Of a stretch of 64,000 nt of DNA, positions 36,127-45,800 are shown piece after piece (positions within the stretch are counted from its first letter, which is position 1; every line of letters begins with the position of its first letter). The stretch comes from Paralteromonas sediminis. GTDB taxonomy: Bacteria > Pseudomonadota > Gammaproteobacteria > Enterobacterales > Alteromonadaceae. The stretch is from assembly GCF_003820355.1 (NCBI RefSeq), contig NZ_RPOK01000002.1, positions 496,001-560,000 on the forward strand, written 5' to 3'. A program made the position numbers and the translations under genes. The notes beneath the pieces are model-generated. The model was not told the DNA's origin. It ran no database searches and saw only the letters and a list, made by a program, of their open reading frames with translations.

Positions 36127-36933
36127 ATGACCACTTTAATTAAAACTAAAGATAAAATAAGAACTCATAAACCGATATATTTCACTCCTCTTATATTATT
36201 CGTTGTTCTTTCCACATTGCTGAGTGGTCTTTTCAGACCGCCTGTTACTAACTTCCTGACAGGAATCGATCTTTCTTTTATAGAGCGTTTTGCATTGGTA
36301 GTTGTATGCATTGGTTGGGGACCCGCTATAGCAGCTTTTATTATCAGCAAAGCCAGTCACAAAAACATTAAATTCAACATGGTAGGTACTTGGAAGACAG
36401 GTGCTATTTTATCGATTTTTGCAGTACCAGCATTGATGGCAGTCATTGGTGTAGAAAACAACGAAAAAGTTAACCCGCATCTTTTTGGACTTATACTTGG
36501 CGCTCTCCTCATTCTGTATACTATCGGAGAAGAAATTGGATGGAGAGGCTATCTTAATAACTCACTTAAGTCATTAACACTTGTTTTGCGTTCAATTGTT
36601 ATTGGAACAGTCTGGTGGTTTTGGCACCTTTCATTTCTTAAAAAATCCACTGAATCTGGACTTTATCTTGCAGGCACTTTCTCTTCACACTTGTTTTATT
36701 GGGGCATTTTGGTTGGCATTTCTGTATTGTTTTTAAGTATCGTTGACCGCAACAAGTCAATACTACAAGTAGCAGCATTTCATGCCACTGGAAATATTGC
36801 TTTCTTTGCAGGTTCATTTACTTTTATCAGTAACGACAAAAGATATTTTATCGCCACCTGTGTATTGCTCTCATTATTAGTCATTCATGGCTTGTGGCAA
36901 AAAAACAAAGCTATAGAAAATAAGGCGGTGTGA
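36127..36933 (+). CDS. CPBP-family intramembrane metalloprotease (CAAX protease-like)
   Basis: A 268-aa membrane protein with about seven helices carrying the three Abi/CPBP motifs: Glu135-Glu136...Arg140 (GEEIGWRGYL), a Trp-His in WWFWHLSFL, and the His of AAFHATGN. These form the metal site of the RCE1-like fold. Bacterial members take part in peptide maturation, bacteriocin immunity or are orphan; with no bacteriocin gene seen nearby, its substrate is unknown. No ribosome-binding site is obvious before the ATG. Confidence 0.87.
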   Translation: MTTLIKTKDKIRTHKPIYFTPLILFVVLSTLLSGLFRPPVTNFLTGIDLSFIERFALVVVCIGWGPAIAAFIISKASHKNIKFNMVGTWKTGAILSIFAVPALMAVIGVENNEKVNPHLFGLILGALLILYTIGEEIGWRGYLNNSLKSLTLVLRSIVIGTVWWFWHLSFLKKSTESGLYLAGTFSSHLFYWGILVGISVLFLSIVDRNKSILQVAAFHATGNIAFFAGSFTFISNDKRYFIATCVLLSLLVIHGLWQKNKAIENKAV

Positions 36934-36937
36934 GCTC

Positions 36938-36968
36938 TTGCCAAAGGCTTAACTGGAGTTTTTGGCAA
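36938..36968 (+). terminator. weak hairpin after the CPBP protease gene
   Basis: TTGCCAAA and TTTGGCAA form an 8-bp perfect stem with a 15-base loop just past the stop at 36933, before the convergent GGDEF gene. No T-run follows, so termination is uncertain. Confidence 0.3.
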
Positions 36969-37019
36969 CACATATACAGGAGATAACGACGAAATAATGA
37001 CGTTTTTCAACATCCTAGA

Positions 37020-37967
37020 TTATTGAACTTTCAAAACATGCTGATTACGGCCTTGCTCTTTTGCCTCGTACAGGTTTTTATCCGCTGCTAAGAATAATGT
37101 TTTCCAATCTTTTGGGGTTTCATTAACCATAACTCCCCCAATAGAAACCGTTAAATATCCGGTTGGTGAATCCTCATGCTGAATACGCTCTTCACATAAG
37201 ATTTGCATTATTCGGTTTGCTACCAATACACAACCATCGTAGTTGGTATGAGGCAGAACCACTGCAAATTCTTCACCACCCCAACGAGAGATAAAATCCG
37301 TTTTACGGCCCAGCGCTTCCTTCACTGCGTCCGTAAAAACGACAAGTGCAGCATCACCAGCGAGGTGACCATAGCGGTCGTTATATTTTTTAAAATAATC
37401 AATATCCAGAAGCAACACCGATACTTCAGGCGATTCATGGCGTGCACTCAATTGCTGCATAACCACTTCGAGATAGCGTCGATTGAAAACTTGGGTCAGA
37501 GAGTCAATCATCGAAGCTTCTTTATGTTTTTCCAGCAGAGCATTGTATTTAAGTTCTTTTGCTAAACGCTTCTGTAATGTTGTTGCACTGTATGGTTTAG
37601 CGATAAAGTCGTTACACCCTGCGTCCCAGAACTTATGTTCGAAATTTGCATATGCCTCACCCGTTAACATAACAATGGGGGTATGCTCATAATCAGTAAG
37701 TCCCCGTATATGCTGACACAGACCGATACCGTCCAAACCAGGTAATTTATAATCGAACAAAAAAAGCGACACAGTCAGTTCGCTTAAATGCTCAAGCATT
37801 GCTTCAGCAGTTGAAAAGTGCTTTACAACGTATAGCGGTGATAACACTTCCTTAATGATATTTGCATCTATATCACTGTCTTCAACAACCACAATAGTGC
37901 TCTTGTATGTGGTGTTATCTAAATCTTTTTCTGCTTTTTTTCGCAATAAATTCAGCGAGCTATCCAT
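37020..37967 (-). CDS. response regulator diguanylate cyclase (REC-GGDEF)
   Basis: A 315-aa protein with a receiver domain (about 20-140; phosphoacceptor in LFLFDYKLPGLDG) and a GGDEF domain (about 155-310) with intact GGEEF and an I-site RKTD five residues before it, so active and product-inhibited. I use the ATG at 37967, with TTAGGT 8 bases upstream; a frame upstream to 38084 would add 39 residues of promoter-like DNA that match nothing in the family. No kinase is adjacent, so it is an orphan regulator. It is divergent from a PAS-GGDEF-EAL protein. Confidence 0.9.
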   Translation of the reverse strand: MDSSLNLLRKKAEKDLDNTTYKSTIVVVEDSDIDANIIKEVLSPLYVVKHFSTAEAMLEHLSELTVSLFLFDYKLPGLDGIGLCQHIRGLTDYEHTPIVMLTGEAYANFEHKFWDAGCNDFIAKPYSATTLQKRLAKELKYNALLEKHKEASMIDSLTQVFNRRYLEVVMQQLSARHESPEVSVLLLDIDYFKKYNDRYGHLAGDAALVVFTDAVKEALGRKTDFISRWGGEEFAVVLPHTNYDGCVLVANRIMQILCEERIQHEDSPTGYLTVSIGGVMVNETPKDWKTLFLAADKNLYEAKEQGRNQHVLKVQ

Positions 37968-38258
37968 TTTATAACCTAATGTAAATACTATTGTTACAAT
38001 AGACCACAAGAGGAGATATTCAAGTGGCAGCTTGTATTCCAAGCTATGTATAAATCTAAATCGCAATACGATTGCAAGCACCATCTATTGGACTATGAAC
38101 TATATAATTGGCAACAGATACCCATTAACTGCAATCTAGCTTGTTAACTTCACTTGTCACCTGAATTTCATACTTTTTTACACCATTGCCAATCATCTTT
38201 TTGTGCATAGGCTACTATTACAACTGTTTTAGCAATAAATCATGTTGTTTAGTAAAGT

Positions 38259-40769
38259 ATGTATAAATACAAAGACAGTTTCGGTACAGAAGAGCTCTCT
38301 GACATTGTTGCAGATCAGAAAGAGCGTCAGTACTCGTACATGGAAAAGCTCAAGGAAGAGATCAATGCATACAGTGTTTGCCTGCAGTCAATAAAACAGA
38401 ATGGTATTTTTACCCTTTTAACTGTCGGTGAAGCAGACATTGACTTACCTGTAATGGCAGAAAAGGTGTTGCATGAGGGCTATTACTCTGAGAAAGATTC
38501 AAAAAACACTATTTATCTTGGCTGCGCCATCAAAAATGGTAAAGGAGACAATATTGGCGTGCTAGCCTGCTACTGCCCTGACCTACCCAATAACTCCGAT
38601 CTCATACACAAACTCACAACCTTGTATGCAGACAAAATCAGTATTTTTGTGCAAAAGTGCTTCGGTGAAAAGCGTTTAGAATCCTACCTGGTACTGGTCG
38701 ACAAAATACAGGCCATTTCAAAAACAGGCGCATGGGAATATAACTTCGAAAACGGTCAGGTATATTGGTCTGAGGAGATTTACCGTATTCATGGGCTTCC
38801 TTCTGAACATCAATTGAGCCCGGAACAGGCCATTAATTTTTATGCAGAAAATGAAAGACCCATAATTACAGCCGCTTTTAATCGGGTTGTCTCTGAAGGG
38901 AAAAGCTATGATTTAGAGTTGGAGTTTTTTGACCATGCAGGTAATAAAAAGTGGATCAGAACCACGGGTACGCCAGAATTTGATTCTCAGGGGCAAGTTA
39001 TTCGTGCCTATGGTGCTTTTGAAGATATCACTGAGCAAAAGTTGTTAACGCTTAGCGTCGAAGAGAAAAAAGCTAAAATAGCCAATATTTTTGACAACAT
39101 AAACGACGCAATACTTACGATAAACTCCTCGGGCATCATCACCCATTGCAATCAAGTAGCCAACAAAATGTTTGGCTATGCTGACGACGAGTTAATTGGC
39201 AGTAACGTGTGCCTACTAATGCCAGAACCTCATGCGAGTATGCACTCCGGTTACATTGCCCACTTTGAAAAAACCCGGCAGGCAAAAATCATAGGGATTG
39301 GTAGACAACTCCCTGCGCAACGAAAAAACGGCGAAATATTTCAGATGGAGTTGTCACTCACTGAATCGATAGAAGATGGAAAGGTGCAATACATAGGGAC
39401 GATTAGAGATATTAGCGAGAGGATAAAGGCTGAGGACACTATCTATAACATAGCTTATACCGACAGCGTAACAGGCTTGAGAAACTTTCGCTGGTTTGAG
39501 GTGGTCTGTCAGGAACTTATGAATCTTGCTATGCGAGAAGCAAAGCATATACATTTGTTATTGCTCGATATAGACGCGATGAGCACCTTCAATCAAAAAT
39601 ATGGATTTAAAGAAGGTGACCGTGCAATGAAGCAGATTGCCGAGAACATTCAAAATGTCATCCCTCTTCACTATACCATCTTTAGATATCAATCTGATTC
39701 GTTTATTTTGCTGTCTGATGAATTGTATGCACCTGAAACCTTATCTGATGCGTCTTTTGAAGACATTAAGCACACTTTATTAGACCCACAGAACTTCTAT
39801 CTAGATATCAAACATAACACAGTCAGCCTCGCGGCAAGCGTTGGCAGTGCGGTATGTAATCCTGATCAGCATAGCTTTGAGTCGGTACTGGGCGTGTTAG
39901 AGCATGCGAGAAAAGTGGCAAAACAAGACTCTCCTATGGGATTCTTTCATATTGATGACAAAGCGTTTGCTGCTTACAACCGGTTTATAGCAATAAACAA
40001 TTTACTTTCACAACCACAGAAAATCAGTGGCCTTTCATTGCACTTTCAGCCACAGTTTAACAATGATGGACACCTGTTTTCCTGTGAAGCATTGCTACGA
40101 TGGAACGATAAGGACATGGGTTTTATCAGCCCTGCGGAATTTATTCCCCTAGCGGAAGAAAACAATGCAATTATAGAGATTGGCCAATGGGTTATTGAAG
40201 AATCCTGTGCATTTATAAAACAATTACAGGATAAAGGCTTTTCTCTTTCCGTATCGATAAACGTCAGTGTGAAGCAGATTTTAATGCCAGACTTTTCTTC
40301 CGGTTTCATTAACACTTTGGAAAAGCAAGGTATTGACCCAAGTCGCATTGTTATTGAAATAACAGAAACCGTTTTGATTTCCAACATTGCCGTGGTAAAG
40401 GAAACAATGTCTACATTAGCAGAACGAGGGATCAGGTTTTCAATTGATGACTTCGGGACAGGGTATTCAAGTCTTGCTTATTTAAAAGAATTACCCATCT
40501 CGGAAATAAAAATAGATAAGTATTTTATCGACGATATACAGTGCAACGACGAGTCAAAAAGCTATGCCATAGTGGATGCTATTATTAATATGTCAAAAGC
40601 ATTGGGCGCCGTGTGTGTAGCAGAGGGAGTGGAGTCGGAAAGCCAATTTCACTATTTAAAACGGCACGGCTGCAGCCTTTACCAAGGCTACTATTTTTCA
40701 AAACCCATAAGCATGACCCATTTTGTTTCGTTCTTAGAAAAGCGCGCCCAGTCCACAGTAAACATTTGA
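38259..40769 (+). CDS. PAS-PAS-GGDEF-EAL cyclic-di-GMP phosphodiesterase
   Basis: An 836-aa cytoplasmic protein. A GAF-like N-terminal region (about 20-140) is followed by two PAS domains (about 155-265 and 270-390), a GGDEF-fold domain (about 395-555) and an EAL domain (about 570-830). The GGDEF signature is replaced by QSDSF (478-482), so cyclase activity is not expected and this domain is probably regulatory. The EAL domain keeps EALLRW (Glu610), the NVS and EITE strands, DDFGTGYSS and the AEGVE loop, so c-di-GMP hydrolysis is expected. Divergent from a cyclase gene across a 291-base gap. PAS domains suggest redox or small-molecule control; no FAD or heme motif can be assigned. Confidence 0.9.
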   Translation: MYKYKDSFGTEELSDIVADQKERQYSYMEKLKEEINAYSVCLQSIKQNGIFTLLTVGEADIDLPVMAEKVLHEGYYSEKDSKNTIYLGCAIKNGKGDNIGVLACYCPDLPNNSDLIHKLTTLYADKISIFVQKCFGEKRLESYLVLVDKIQAISKTGAWEYNFENGQVYWSEEIYRIHGLPSEHQLSPEQAINFYAENERPIITAAFNRVVSEGKSYDLELEFFDHAGNKKWIRTTGTPEFDSQGQVIRAYGAFEDITEQKLLTLSVEEKKAKIANIFDNINDAILTINSSGIITHCNQVANKMFGYADDELIGSNVCLLMPEPHASMHSGYIAHFEKTRQAKIIGIGRQLPAQRKNGEIFQMELSLTESIEDGKVQYIGTIRDISERIKAEDTIYNIAYTDSVTGLRNFRWFEVVCQELMNLAMREAKHIHLLLLDIDAMSTFNQKYGFKEGDRAMKQIAENIQNVIPLHYTIFRYQSDSFILLSDELYAPETLSDASFEDIKHTLLDPQNFYLDIKHNTVSLAASVGSAVCNPDQHSFESVLGVLEHARKVAKQDSPMGFFHIDDKAFAAYNRFIAINNLLSQPQKISGLSLHFQPQFNNDGHLFSCEALLRWNDKDMGFISPAEFIPLAEENNAIIEIGQWVIEESCAFIKQLQDKGFSLSVSINVSVKQILMPDFSSGFINTLEKQGIDPSRIVIEITETVLISNIAVVKETMSTLAERGIRFSIDDFGTGYSSLAYLKELPISEIKIDKYFIDDIQCNDESKSYAIVDAIINMSKALGAVCVAEGVESESQFHYLKRHGCSLYQGYYFSKPISMTHFVSFLEKRAQSTVNI

Positions 40770-40818
40770 CCCCTGCCCGCCCATTCACTGAAGTTTACTA
40801 TTTTCGCCAATGGCAACG

Positions 40819-40847
40819 TTGTCATGTTTAGATAAAGTAAGTATAGT
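40819..40847 (+). promoter_or_regulatory. sigma-70 promoter with overlapping operator-like repeat, sugar MFS gene
   Basis: TTGTCA (40819-40824) and TATAGT (40842-40847) with a 17-base spacer, about 80 bases before the ATG at 40930. Overlapping the -10 box, GTGTAAACAC at 40846-40855 is a short dyad (GTGT-AA-ACAC) like half of a LacI/GalR-type operator, in line with control of a sugar transporter. Confidence 0.55.
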
Positions 40848-40929
40848 GTAAACACTTTTTTCACATGTGGCTGAGCATAAAGGGTGCTTTTCACATCATG
40901 GATTACGAGTAACTAAGAAGAAGTGACTT

Positions 40930-42228
40930 ATGGAAACTGTTGATCAAAAACAAATCGCACCTGAGAAGCAGAGCATACTACTGCCAATGACATTGGCGGG
41001 TTCTATGTTTTTTATTCTTGGGTGTATTACCTGGCTAAATGGCGCGATAACGCCGTTTTTGCAACAAATGCTCGAATTAACCCCATTGCATGCCGCCTTT
41101 ATTATCGCGTCATTTTACATTGCCGTGACCATAGCTGGTATTCCATCGGCTATGCTCATCAAACGTGTGGGTTATAAAAATGGTATGGCAATAGGCTGCG
41201 CAGTGATGGCTGCTTCCGCCCTTCTATACATACCCGCTGCGCAATTACAGAAAATTGAAATCTTTCTATGTGCACAGTTATTGATAGGTGTTGGCCAAAC
41301 CATTTTGCAAACGGCTGTCAATCCTTACGTTGTAAAAATGGGCTCAGAAGATTCAGCGGCTGTTCGTGTTTGCATCATGGGACTTTTAAATAAGTTTGCC
41401 GGTGTTGTGGTACCGTACATGTTTGCTGCAGTCACAGTGGCAGGTGTCACAGACGGCGATGTGTTAAGTCAGGCTCAGAAAGACATAATGGCAAACAGTC
41501 TAATTGCGCCTTACATTGCAATTTCCGGTTTAATCTTCCTGTTCGCAGCGTTTGCTAAATTCTCTCCCCTACCCGATCTTGTTTTTGAGGAAGAGAGTTC
41601 AAGCAGTAAGGGCGAAGTCAGAGAGGCTATGCGTCACCCTCATTTAGTGTTGGGTGTTATTGCCATTGCACTGTACGTAGCGGTAGAGGTGATAGCTGCA
41701 GACACCATAGGCTCTTATGCACTCCACTTAGGTATTGCCGACTACTCGATCATGACCTCTTACACAATGAAGTGTATGTTGGTGGGGTATGCGATTGGTA
41801 TTGTGCTCATTCCGCGCTATATGACACAGCAAAGTGCACTGGTTATGTCTGCTGTATCGGGCATTGTAGTGGCATTGTTAGTGGTATTTGGCAGTAACGA
41901 TTCGTATTTAATTGCTAACGCCCTTCTCGTACCATTTGGTGGTCCAGAATTGCCAGATCCATTGCTGTGCATTGCATTGCTGGGTTTTGCCAACGCGATG
42001 GTATGGCCTGCAGTTTGGCCACTTGCACTTGCAGGATTGGGTAAACTCACTGGTACAGCTTCTGGCTTGCTGATTATGGGTATCGCTGGCGGAGCTTTAG
42101 GCCCTTTATTGCTTGGTCTGGCTAATATGTCAGGTTTAGGGCCGCAAGGCGCATACAGTGTTATGGTCCCTTGCTACTTGTATATTTTATTCTACGCATT
42201 GAAAGGCCACAAAATGCGCAGTTGGTAA
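40930..42228 (+). CDS. sugar MFS transporter (FHS/GluP-NagP-like)
   Basis: A 432-aa major facilitator protein with 12 membrane helices. The N-terminal motif FFILGCITWLNGAITPFLQQ and the VNPYVVKMG segment are characteristic of the fucose/glucose/galactose-type FHS family that includes GluP and NagP. A proton- or sodium-coupled sugar import is expected, the sugar being uncertain: no sugar-catabolic gene is adjacent. It has its own promoter and is followed by a strong terminator. Confidence 0.85.
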   Translation: METVDQKQIAPEKQSILLPMTLAGSMFFILGCITWLNGAITPFLQQMLELTPLHAAFIIASFYIAVTIAGIPSAMLIKRVGYKNGMAIGCAVMAASALLYIPAAQLQKIEIFLCAQLLIGVGQTILQTAVNPYVVKMGSEDSAAVRVCIMGLLNKFAGVVVPYMFAAVTVAGVTDGDVLSQAQKDIMANSLIAPYIAISGLIFLFAAFAKFSPLPDLVFEEESSSSKGEVREAMRHPHLVLGVIAIALYVAVEVIAADTIGSYALHLGIADYSIMTSYTMKCMLVGYAIGIVLIPRYMTQQSALVMSAVSGIVVALLVVFGSNDSYLIANALLVPFGGPELPDPLLCIALLGFANAMVWPAVWPLALAGLGKLTGTASGLLIMGIAGGALGPLLLGLANMSGLGPQGAYSVMVPCYLYILFYALKGHKMRSW

Positions 42229-42246
42229 TACGCCATAAAAACAACC

Positions 42247-42273
42247 AAGCCCGACTATGAGTTGGGCTTTTTT
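42247..42273 (+). terminator. rho-independent terminator of the sugar MFS gene
   Basis: AAGCCCGAC, a 5-base loop and GTTGGGCTT (one G-T pair) form a 9-bp stem followed by TTTTTT. It overlaps the last codons of the convergent yjbR-like gene. Confidence 0.85.
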
Positions 42274-42590
42274 CGTTTTGCAGGTTTATAAACCAGCTTG
42301 TGGGACTGATCGATTAGCCTTTCAATTTCGCCTTTTGGCACATCACCGTCGAGAAACACTGTTACCCAATGCTTCTTATTCATGTGATACCCTGGAATAA
42401 CGTCGGCAAATACATCACATAAGCTTTGATTTTCTTCAGGTATACCCTTTACATTAATAATAGGACGCCCTTGATGAATGCTATGCAAAGCAAACATTTT
42501 CCCTGACACTTTGAACACTGCGGTGTCAGGGCCAAAAGGGAAGCACTCCTCTGCAAAAGGCATTGTCCGTAGGTAATTCACGATATCCAT
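42255..42590 (-). CDS. MmcQ/YjbR-family protein
   Basis: A 111-aa single-domain protein with the CyaY-like/YjbR fold: opening with a helix then FPFGPDTAVFKV, and the late HMNKKHWVTVFLDG segment, the family signature. Annotated as a DNA-binding family by structure of members, biological role poorly known. GGGG is 7 bases before the ATG. It is 13 bases downstream of dgkA, same strand, so it may be co-transcribed with it. Confidence 0.87.
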   Translation of the reverse strand: MDIVNYLRTMPFAEECFPFGPDTAVFKVSGKMFALHSIHQGRPIINVKGIPEENQSLCDVFADVIPGYHMNKKHWVTVFLDGDVPKGEIERLIDQSHKLVYKPAKRKKPNS

Positions 42591-42603
42591 ACATTACCCC
42601 AAG

Positions 42604-42972
42604 TTACGCGTAACGCGTGATTAGTATGCTAAACCAACAAATACTCGCGACAAGTAAACTGATAAAGACGGCTGCTGAACCTATGTCCTTGGCTTTTCCA
42701 CTAAGTTCATGTTGATCAAAACTCACTCTGTCAACAACGGTTTCAATCGCGGTATTGAGTAATTCAGTAATAAGTACTAACAATAGGCTGCAAATTAATG
42801 TCAGCTTTTCTAGCAAGGACACATCTACCCAGAGAGCTACAGGAACAAGAATAATGATCGCCACTACTTCTTGTCGAACAGCGGCTTCACTTTTCATCGC
42901 GGCTTTAAGACCATGAATTGAGTAAATTGTGGCCATAACAATACGCTTAATACCAGTATTTTTATGCTGCAT
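42604..42972 (-). CDS. dgkA: diacylglycerol kinase DgkA
   Basis: A 122-aa inner-membrane enzyme with three helices that phosphorylates diacylglycerol to phosphatidic acid in lipid recycling. The signature ELLNTAIETVVDR (about 65-77) with the catalytic Glu and the KAKDIGSAAV stretch (about 89-98) are intact; length matches the family. ATG 42972 is used, an internal Met13 is possible. It is divergent from chrA. Confidence 0.94.
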   Translation of the reverse strand: MQHKNTGIKRIVMATIYSIHGLKAAMKSEAAVRQEVVAIIILVPVALWVDVSLLEKLTLICSLLLVLITELLNTAIETVVDRVSFDQHELSGKAKDIGSAAVFISLLVASICWFSILITRYA

Positions 42973-43055
42973 GCGAGTGTCCTAATCCGTTGAGATTTAG
43001 CTGCATTACTACTACCATTAAATCCCATTTATTGTCGGCTAAAAAACAACAATTA

Positions 43056-44231
43056 ATGTCAGTTATCCAATTATTTTGGCTGTTTTTGCGCTTGGGTTTA
43101 ACGTCATTCGGCGGACCAGTCGCACACTTGGGCTATTTTCAACATGAATTTGTCAAAAAGCGTGAGTGGCTCACTGATTCCGAATATGCTGAGCTTGTAG
43201 CACTTTGTCAGTTTTTACCCGGCCCGGCAAGTAGTCAGGTCGGAATGGCCATTGGTTATAAAATGGCAGGGCAAAAAGGCTGCTTGGCAGCATGGGTGGG
43301 CTTCACCTTACCAAGTGCATTGTTGATGGCAGTTTTAGGGGCTGGCGTTTATTTACTCAACCCTGAGTGGTTATCACCTGTTATCCAAAGCTTTTTATTG
43401 GTCGCAATTGCTGTTGTCGCACATGCGGTATGGGGTATGTATCAGAAATTATGTGGTGACACCTTAACCAGGTGCATAGCGTTAGCCTCAGCGCTTTTGC
43501 TATTGTATGTGTCGTTCCCCTTCTTGCATATCCTTATCATCGTGATGGCAGGTATGCTTTCGTTCATAGTCTTGCCTACCCTGTCGGTAGCCGATACCTC
43601 TCCTGAAGCAAGAACAAGACGCGCTCGTGGATTTGTCTGGTTTGCTGTTTTTACACTGTTGTTACTGCTGTTACCTATACTCGCTCAATTGGAATCAGGT
43701 GAACTTATTGCTCTTTTCGACATAAATTACCGAGCGGGTGCATTAGTTTTCGGTGGTGGCCATGTAGTGTTGCCTCTTTTGGAAAACGAAATTGTTGCCA
43801 ATGGCTGGATGAAGGAAGGTGTGTTTTTAACCGGTTATGGCTTTGCTCAGGCCTTGCCAGGTCCCCTGTTTACTTTTTCTACGTTTATAGGCAGTGTGAT
43901 GGTGAAAGAACAGCCCTTAATAGGGGCGCTGGTAGCGACCATCGCAGTGTTCTTGCCTGGCTATTTGTTGCTTATGTCAGCGTTGCCTCATATCCAGGGA
44001 CTTCGCCAGCACCCCCATTTAAGTAAAGCCCTGGTAGGCATCAATGCTTCTGTGGTGGGCATACTCTTGGCCGCGTTCATCAACCCGGTTTTAATCAAAG
44101 GCATTCAAGACGTAATCGACATTGTAATAGCGATTTTGGGATTTTACCTGCTTAACAACAAAAAACGGCCTATCTTAGAAGTAATGAGCGTGATCATCTT
44201 ACTTTCATTGTGCAAGACGTGGCTTATTTAG
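43056..44231 (+). CDS. chrA: chromate transporter ChrA
   Basis: A 391-aa CHR-family protein with two homologous halves, the first marked by FGGPVAHLGYF and FLPGPASSQ, the second by FGGGHVVLPLLE and QALPGPLFTF, each with about six helices. ChrA exports chromate, giving resistance; many environmental homologues have uncertain substrates. A TTG at 42990 would add 22 residues that are polar and not family-like, so ATG 43056 is preferred. There is no chrB regulator nearby. Confidence 0.87.
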   Translation: MSVIQLFWLFLRLGLTSFGGPVAHLGYFQHEFVKKREWLTDSEYAELVALCQFLPGPASSQVGMAIGYKMAGQKGCLAAWVGFTLPSALLMAVLGAGVYLLNPEWLSPVIQSFLLVAIAVVAHAVWGMYQKLCGDTLTRCIALASALLLLYVSFPFLHILIIVMAGMLSFIVLPTLSVADTSPEARTRRARGFVWFAVFTLLLLLLPILAQLESGELIALFDINYRAGALVFGGGHVVLPLLENEIVANGWMKEGVFLTGYGFAQALPGPLFTFSTFIGSVMVKEQPLIGALVATIAVFLPGYLLLMSALPHIQGLRQHPHLSKALVGINASVVGILLAAFINPVLIKGIQDVIDIVIAILGFYLLNNKKRPILEVMSVIILLSLCKTWLI

Positions 44232-44304
44232 ACGTTGAGATCAGGTGACCATGTGCGTATGATCTCGCGCTTTATTTTAAACACTGAATTGGGCTGAATA
44301 AGCT

Positions 44305-45798
44305 ATGTTACTTTTATCAAAAAAGCAGGATTGGTTCGGTAATATCCGTGGTGACGTTCTTGCCGGTATTGTCGTCGCACTGGCGCTTATACCTGAGGCT
44401 ATTGCATTTTCAATCATTGCTGGCGTTGACCCAAAAGTCGGCTTATATGCATCATTTTGTATAGCGGTAATTATTGCTATTGTGGGTGGTCGCCCCGGTA
44501 TGATCTCAGCCGCTACAGGTGCCATGGCACTGGTAATGGTTACCTTAGTAAAAGAACATGGCCTCGAATACCTATTGGCGGCAACCTTACTCACAGGCAT
44601 TTTACAAATTATAGCGGGGTACCTGAAACTGGGGGCCTTGATGTCCTTTGTATCTCGATCTGTAGTAACGGGTTTTGTAAATGCGTTGGCCATTCTTATA
44701 TTTATGGCACAGTTGCCTGAATTAACCAATGTTACTTGGCATGTTTATGCGATGACGGCCGTAGGCCTTGGGATCATTTACCTGTTTCCTTATATCCCTG
44801 TGATTGGTAAATCAATTCCGTCTCCGCTAGTGTGTATTCTGACATTAACTGTGTTTGCTGTAGCGACAGGACTAGATATCAGAACCGTAGGCGACATGGG
44901 CCAGCTGCCCGATACATTGCCTGTCTTCCTCTGGCCCGATGTTCCACTGACATTAGAAACGTTAGCTATCATTTTTCCCTATTCTGCAGCACTTGCTGTG
45001 GTGGGGTTATTGGAATCACTCATGACAGCAACGATTGTTGACGATTTGACCGACACTGAAAGTGACAAAAACCGTGAATGTAAAGGCCAGGGTATTGCTA
45101 ATATCGGTGCTGGCTTGTTAGGCGGAATGGCCGGTTGTGCCATGATTGGCCAGTCAATAATCAATGTTAAATCTGGTGGTCGAGGCAGGTTATCTACGTT
45201 TGTAGCAGGTGCTCTACTACTCATTATGGTGGTGTTTTTGAGTGACTGGATCAGTCAAATTCCAATGGCAGCGCTTGTTGCCGTGATGATCATGGTATCG
45301 ATTGGAACGTTTAGTTGGGACTCCGTTAAAAACCTTAAGTCACATCCTTTGTCATTTAATATTAGTATGCTCGCAACAGTCATTGTAACGGTTGCAACAC
45401 ACAATCTAGCTTACGGTGTATTTGTCGGTGTGTTGTTCGCGTCTGTGTTTTTTGCAAATAAAGTCAGCCACTTCATGTATGTAGAAAAAGAGGTAGACCA
45501 GAGCAGTGCTACTGCCACCTACAAAGTACACGGTCAGGTATTTTTTAATTCAGCGGATAAATTCACCGCTCAGTTTGATTTCAAGGCTGTTGTAGAAAAA
45601 GTGGTTATTGATTTACACCTCGCACATTTTTGGGACGTGTCAGCCGTTGAAGCACTGGATAAAGTGGTTTTAAAATTCAGAAGAGAGGGTGCTGAGGTAG
45701 AACTCATCGGCCTGAATGAAGCGAGCTCAACCATTATTGACCGCTTTGGCATACATGACGACCCCAAAGAAATTGATAAAGTGCTTGGAGGACATTAA
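44305..45798 (+). CDS. SulP-family anion transporter with STAS domain
   Basis: A 497-aa inner-membrane protein: about 12-14 helices up to residue 390, starting with the SulP motif [21 protein letters not shown], then a C-terminal STAS domain (about 400-495). Family members carry sulfate, bicarbonate or other anions with Na+ or H+; none can be named from sequence. A universal stress protein gene follows with 2 bases between, an often seen SulP-Usp pairing. Confidence 0.92.
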   Translation: MLLLSKKQDWFGNIRGDVLAGIVVALALIPEAIAFSIIAGVDPKVGLYASFCIAVIIAIVGGRPGMISAATGAMALVMVTLVKEHGLEYLLAATLLTGILQIIAGYLKLGALMSFVSRSVVTGFVNALAILIFMAQLPELTNVTWHVYAMTAVGLGIIYLFPYIPVIGKSIPSPLVCILTLTVFAVATGLDIRTVGDMGQLPDTLPVFLWPDVPLTLETLAIIFPYSAALAVVGLLESLMTATIVDDLTDTESDKNRECKGQGIANIGAGLLGGMAGCAMIGQSIINVKSGGRGRLSTFVAGALLLIMVVFLSDWISQIPMAALVAVMIMVSIGTFSWDSVKNLKSHPLSFNISMLATVIVTVATHNLAYGVFVGVLFASVFFANKVSHFMYVEKEVDQSSATATYKVHGQVFFNSADKFTAQFDFKAVVEKVVIDLHLAHFWDVSAVEALDKVVLKFRREGAEVELIGLNEASSTIIDRFGIHDDPKEIDKVLGGH

Positions 45799-45800
45799 GC

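Noticed and set aside
37968-38084. 39-residue upstream extension of the REC-GGDEF gene
   Set aside because: The added part matches nothing in receiver proteins, and a ribosome-binding site lies before the ATG at 37967.
44237-44266. GAGATCA/TGATCTC dyad between chrA and the SulP gene as a terminator
   Set aside because: The loop is 16 bases and no T-run follows directly, so support is too weak.
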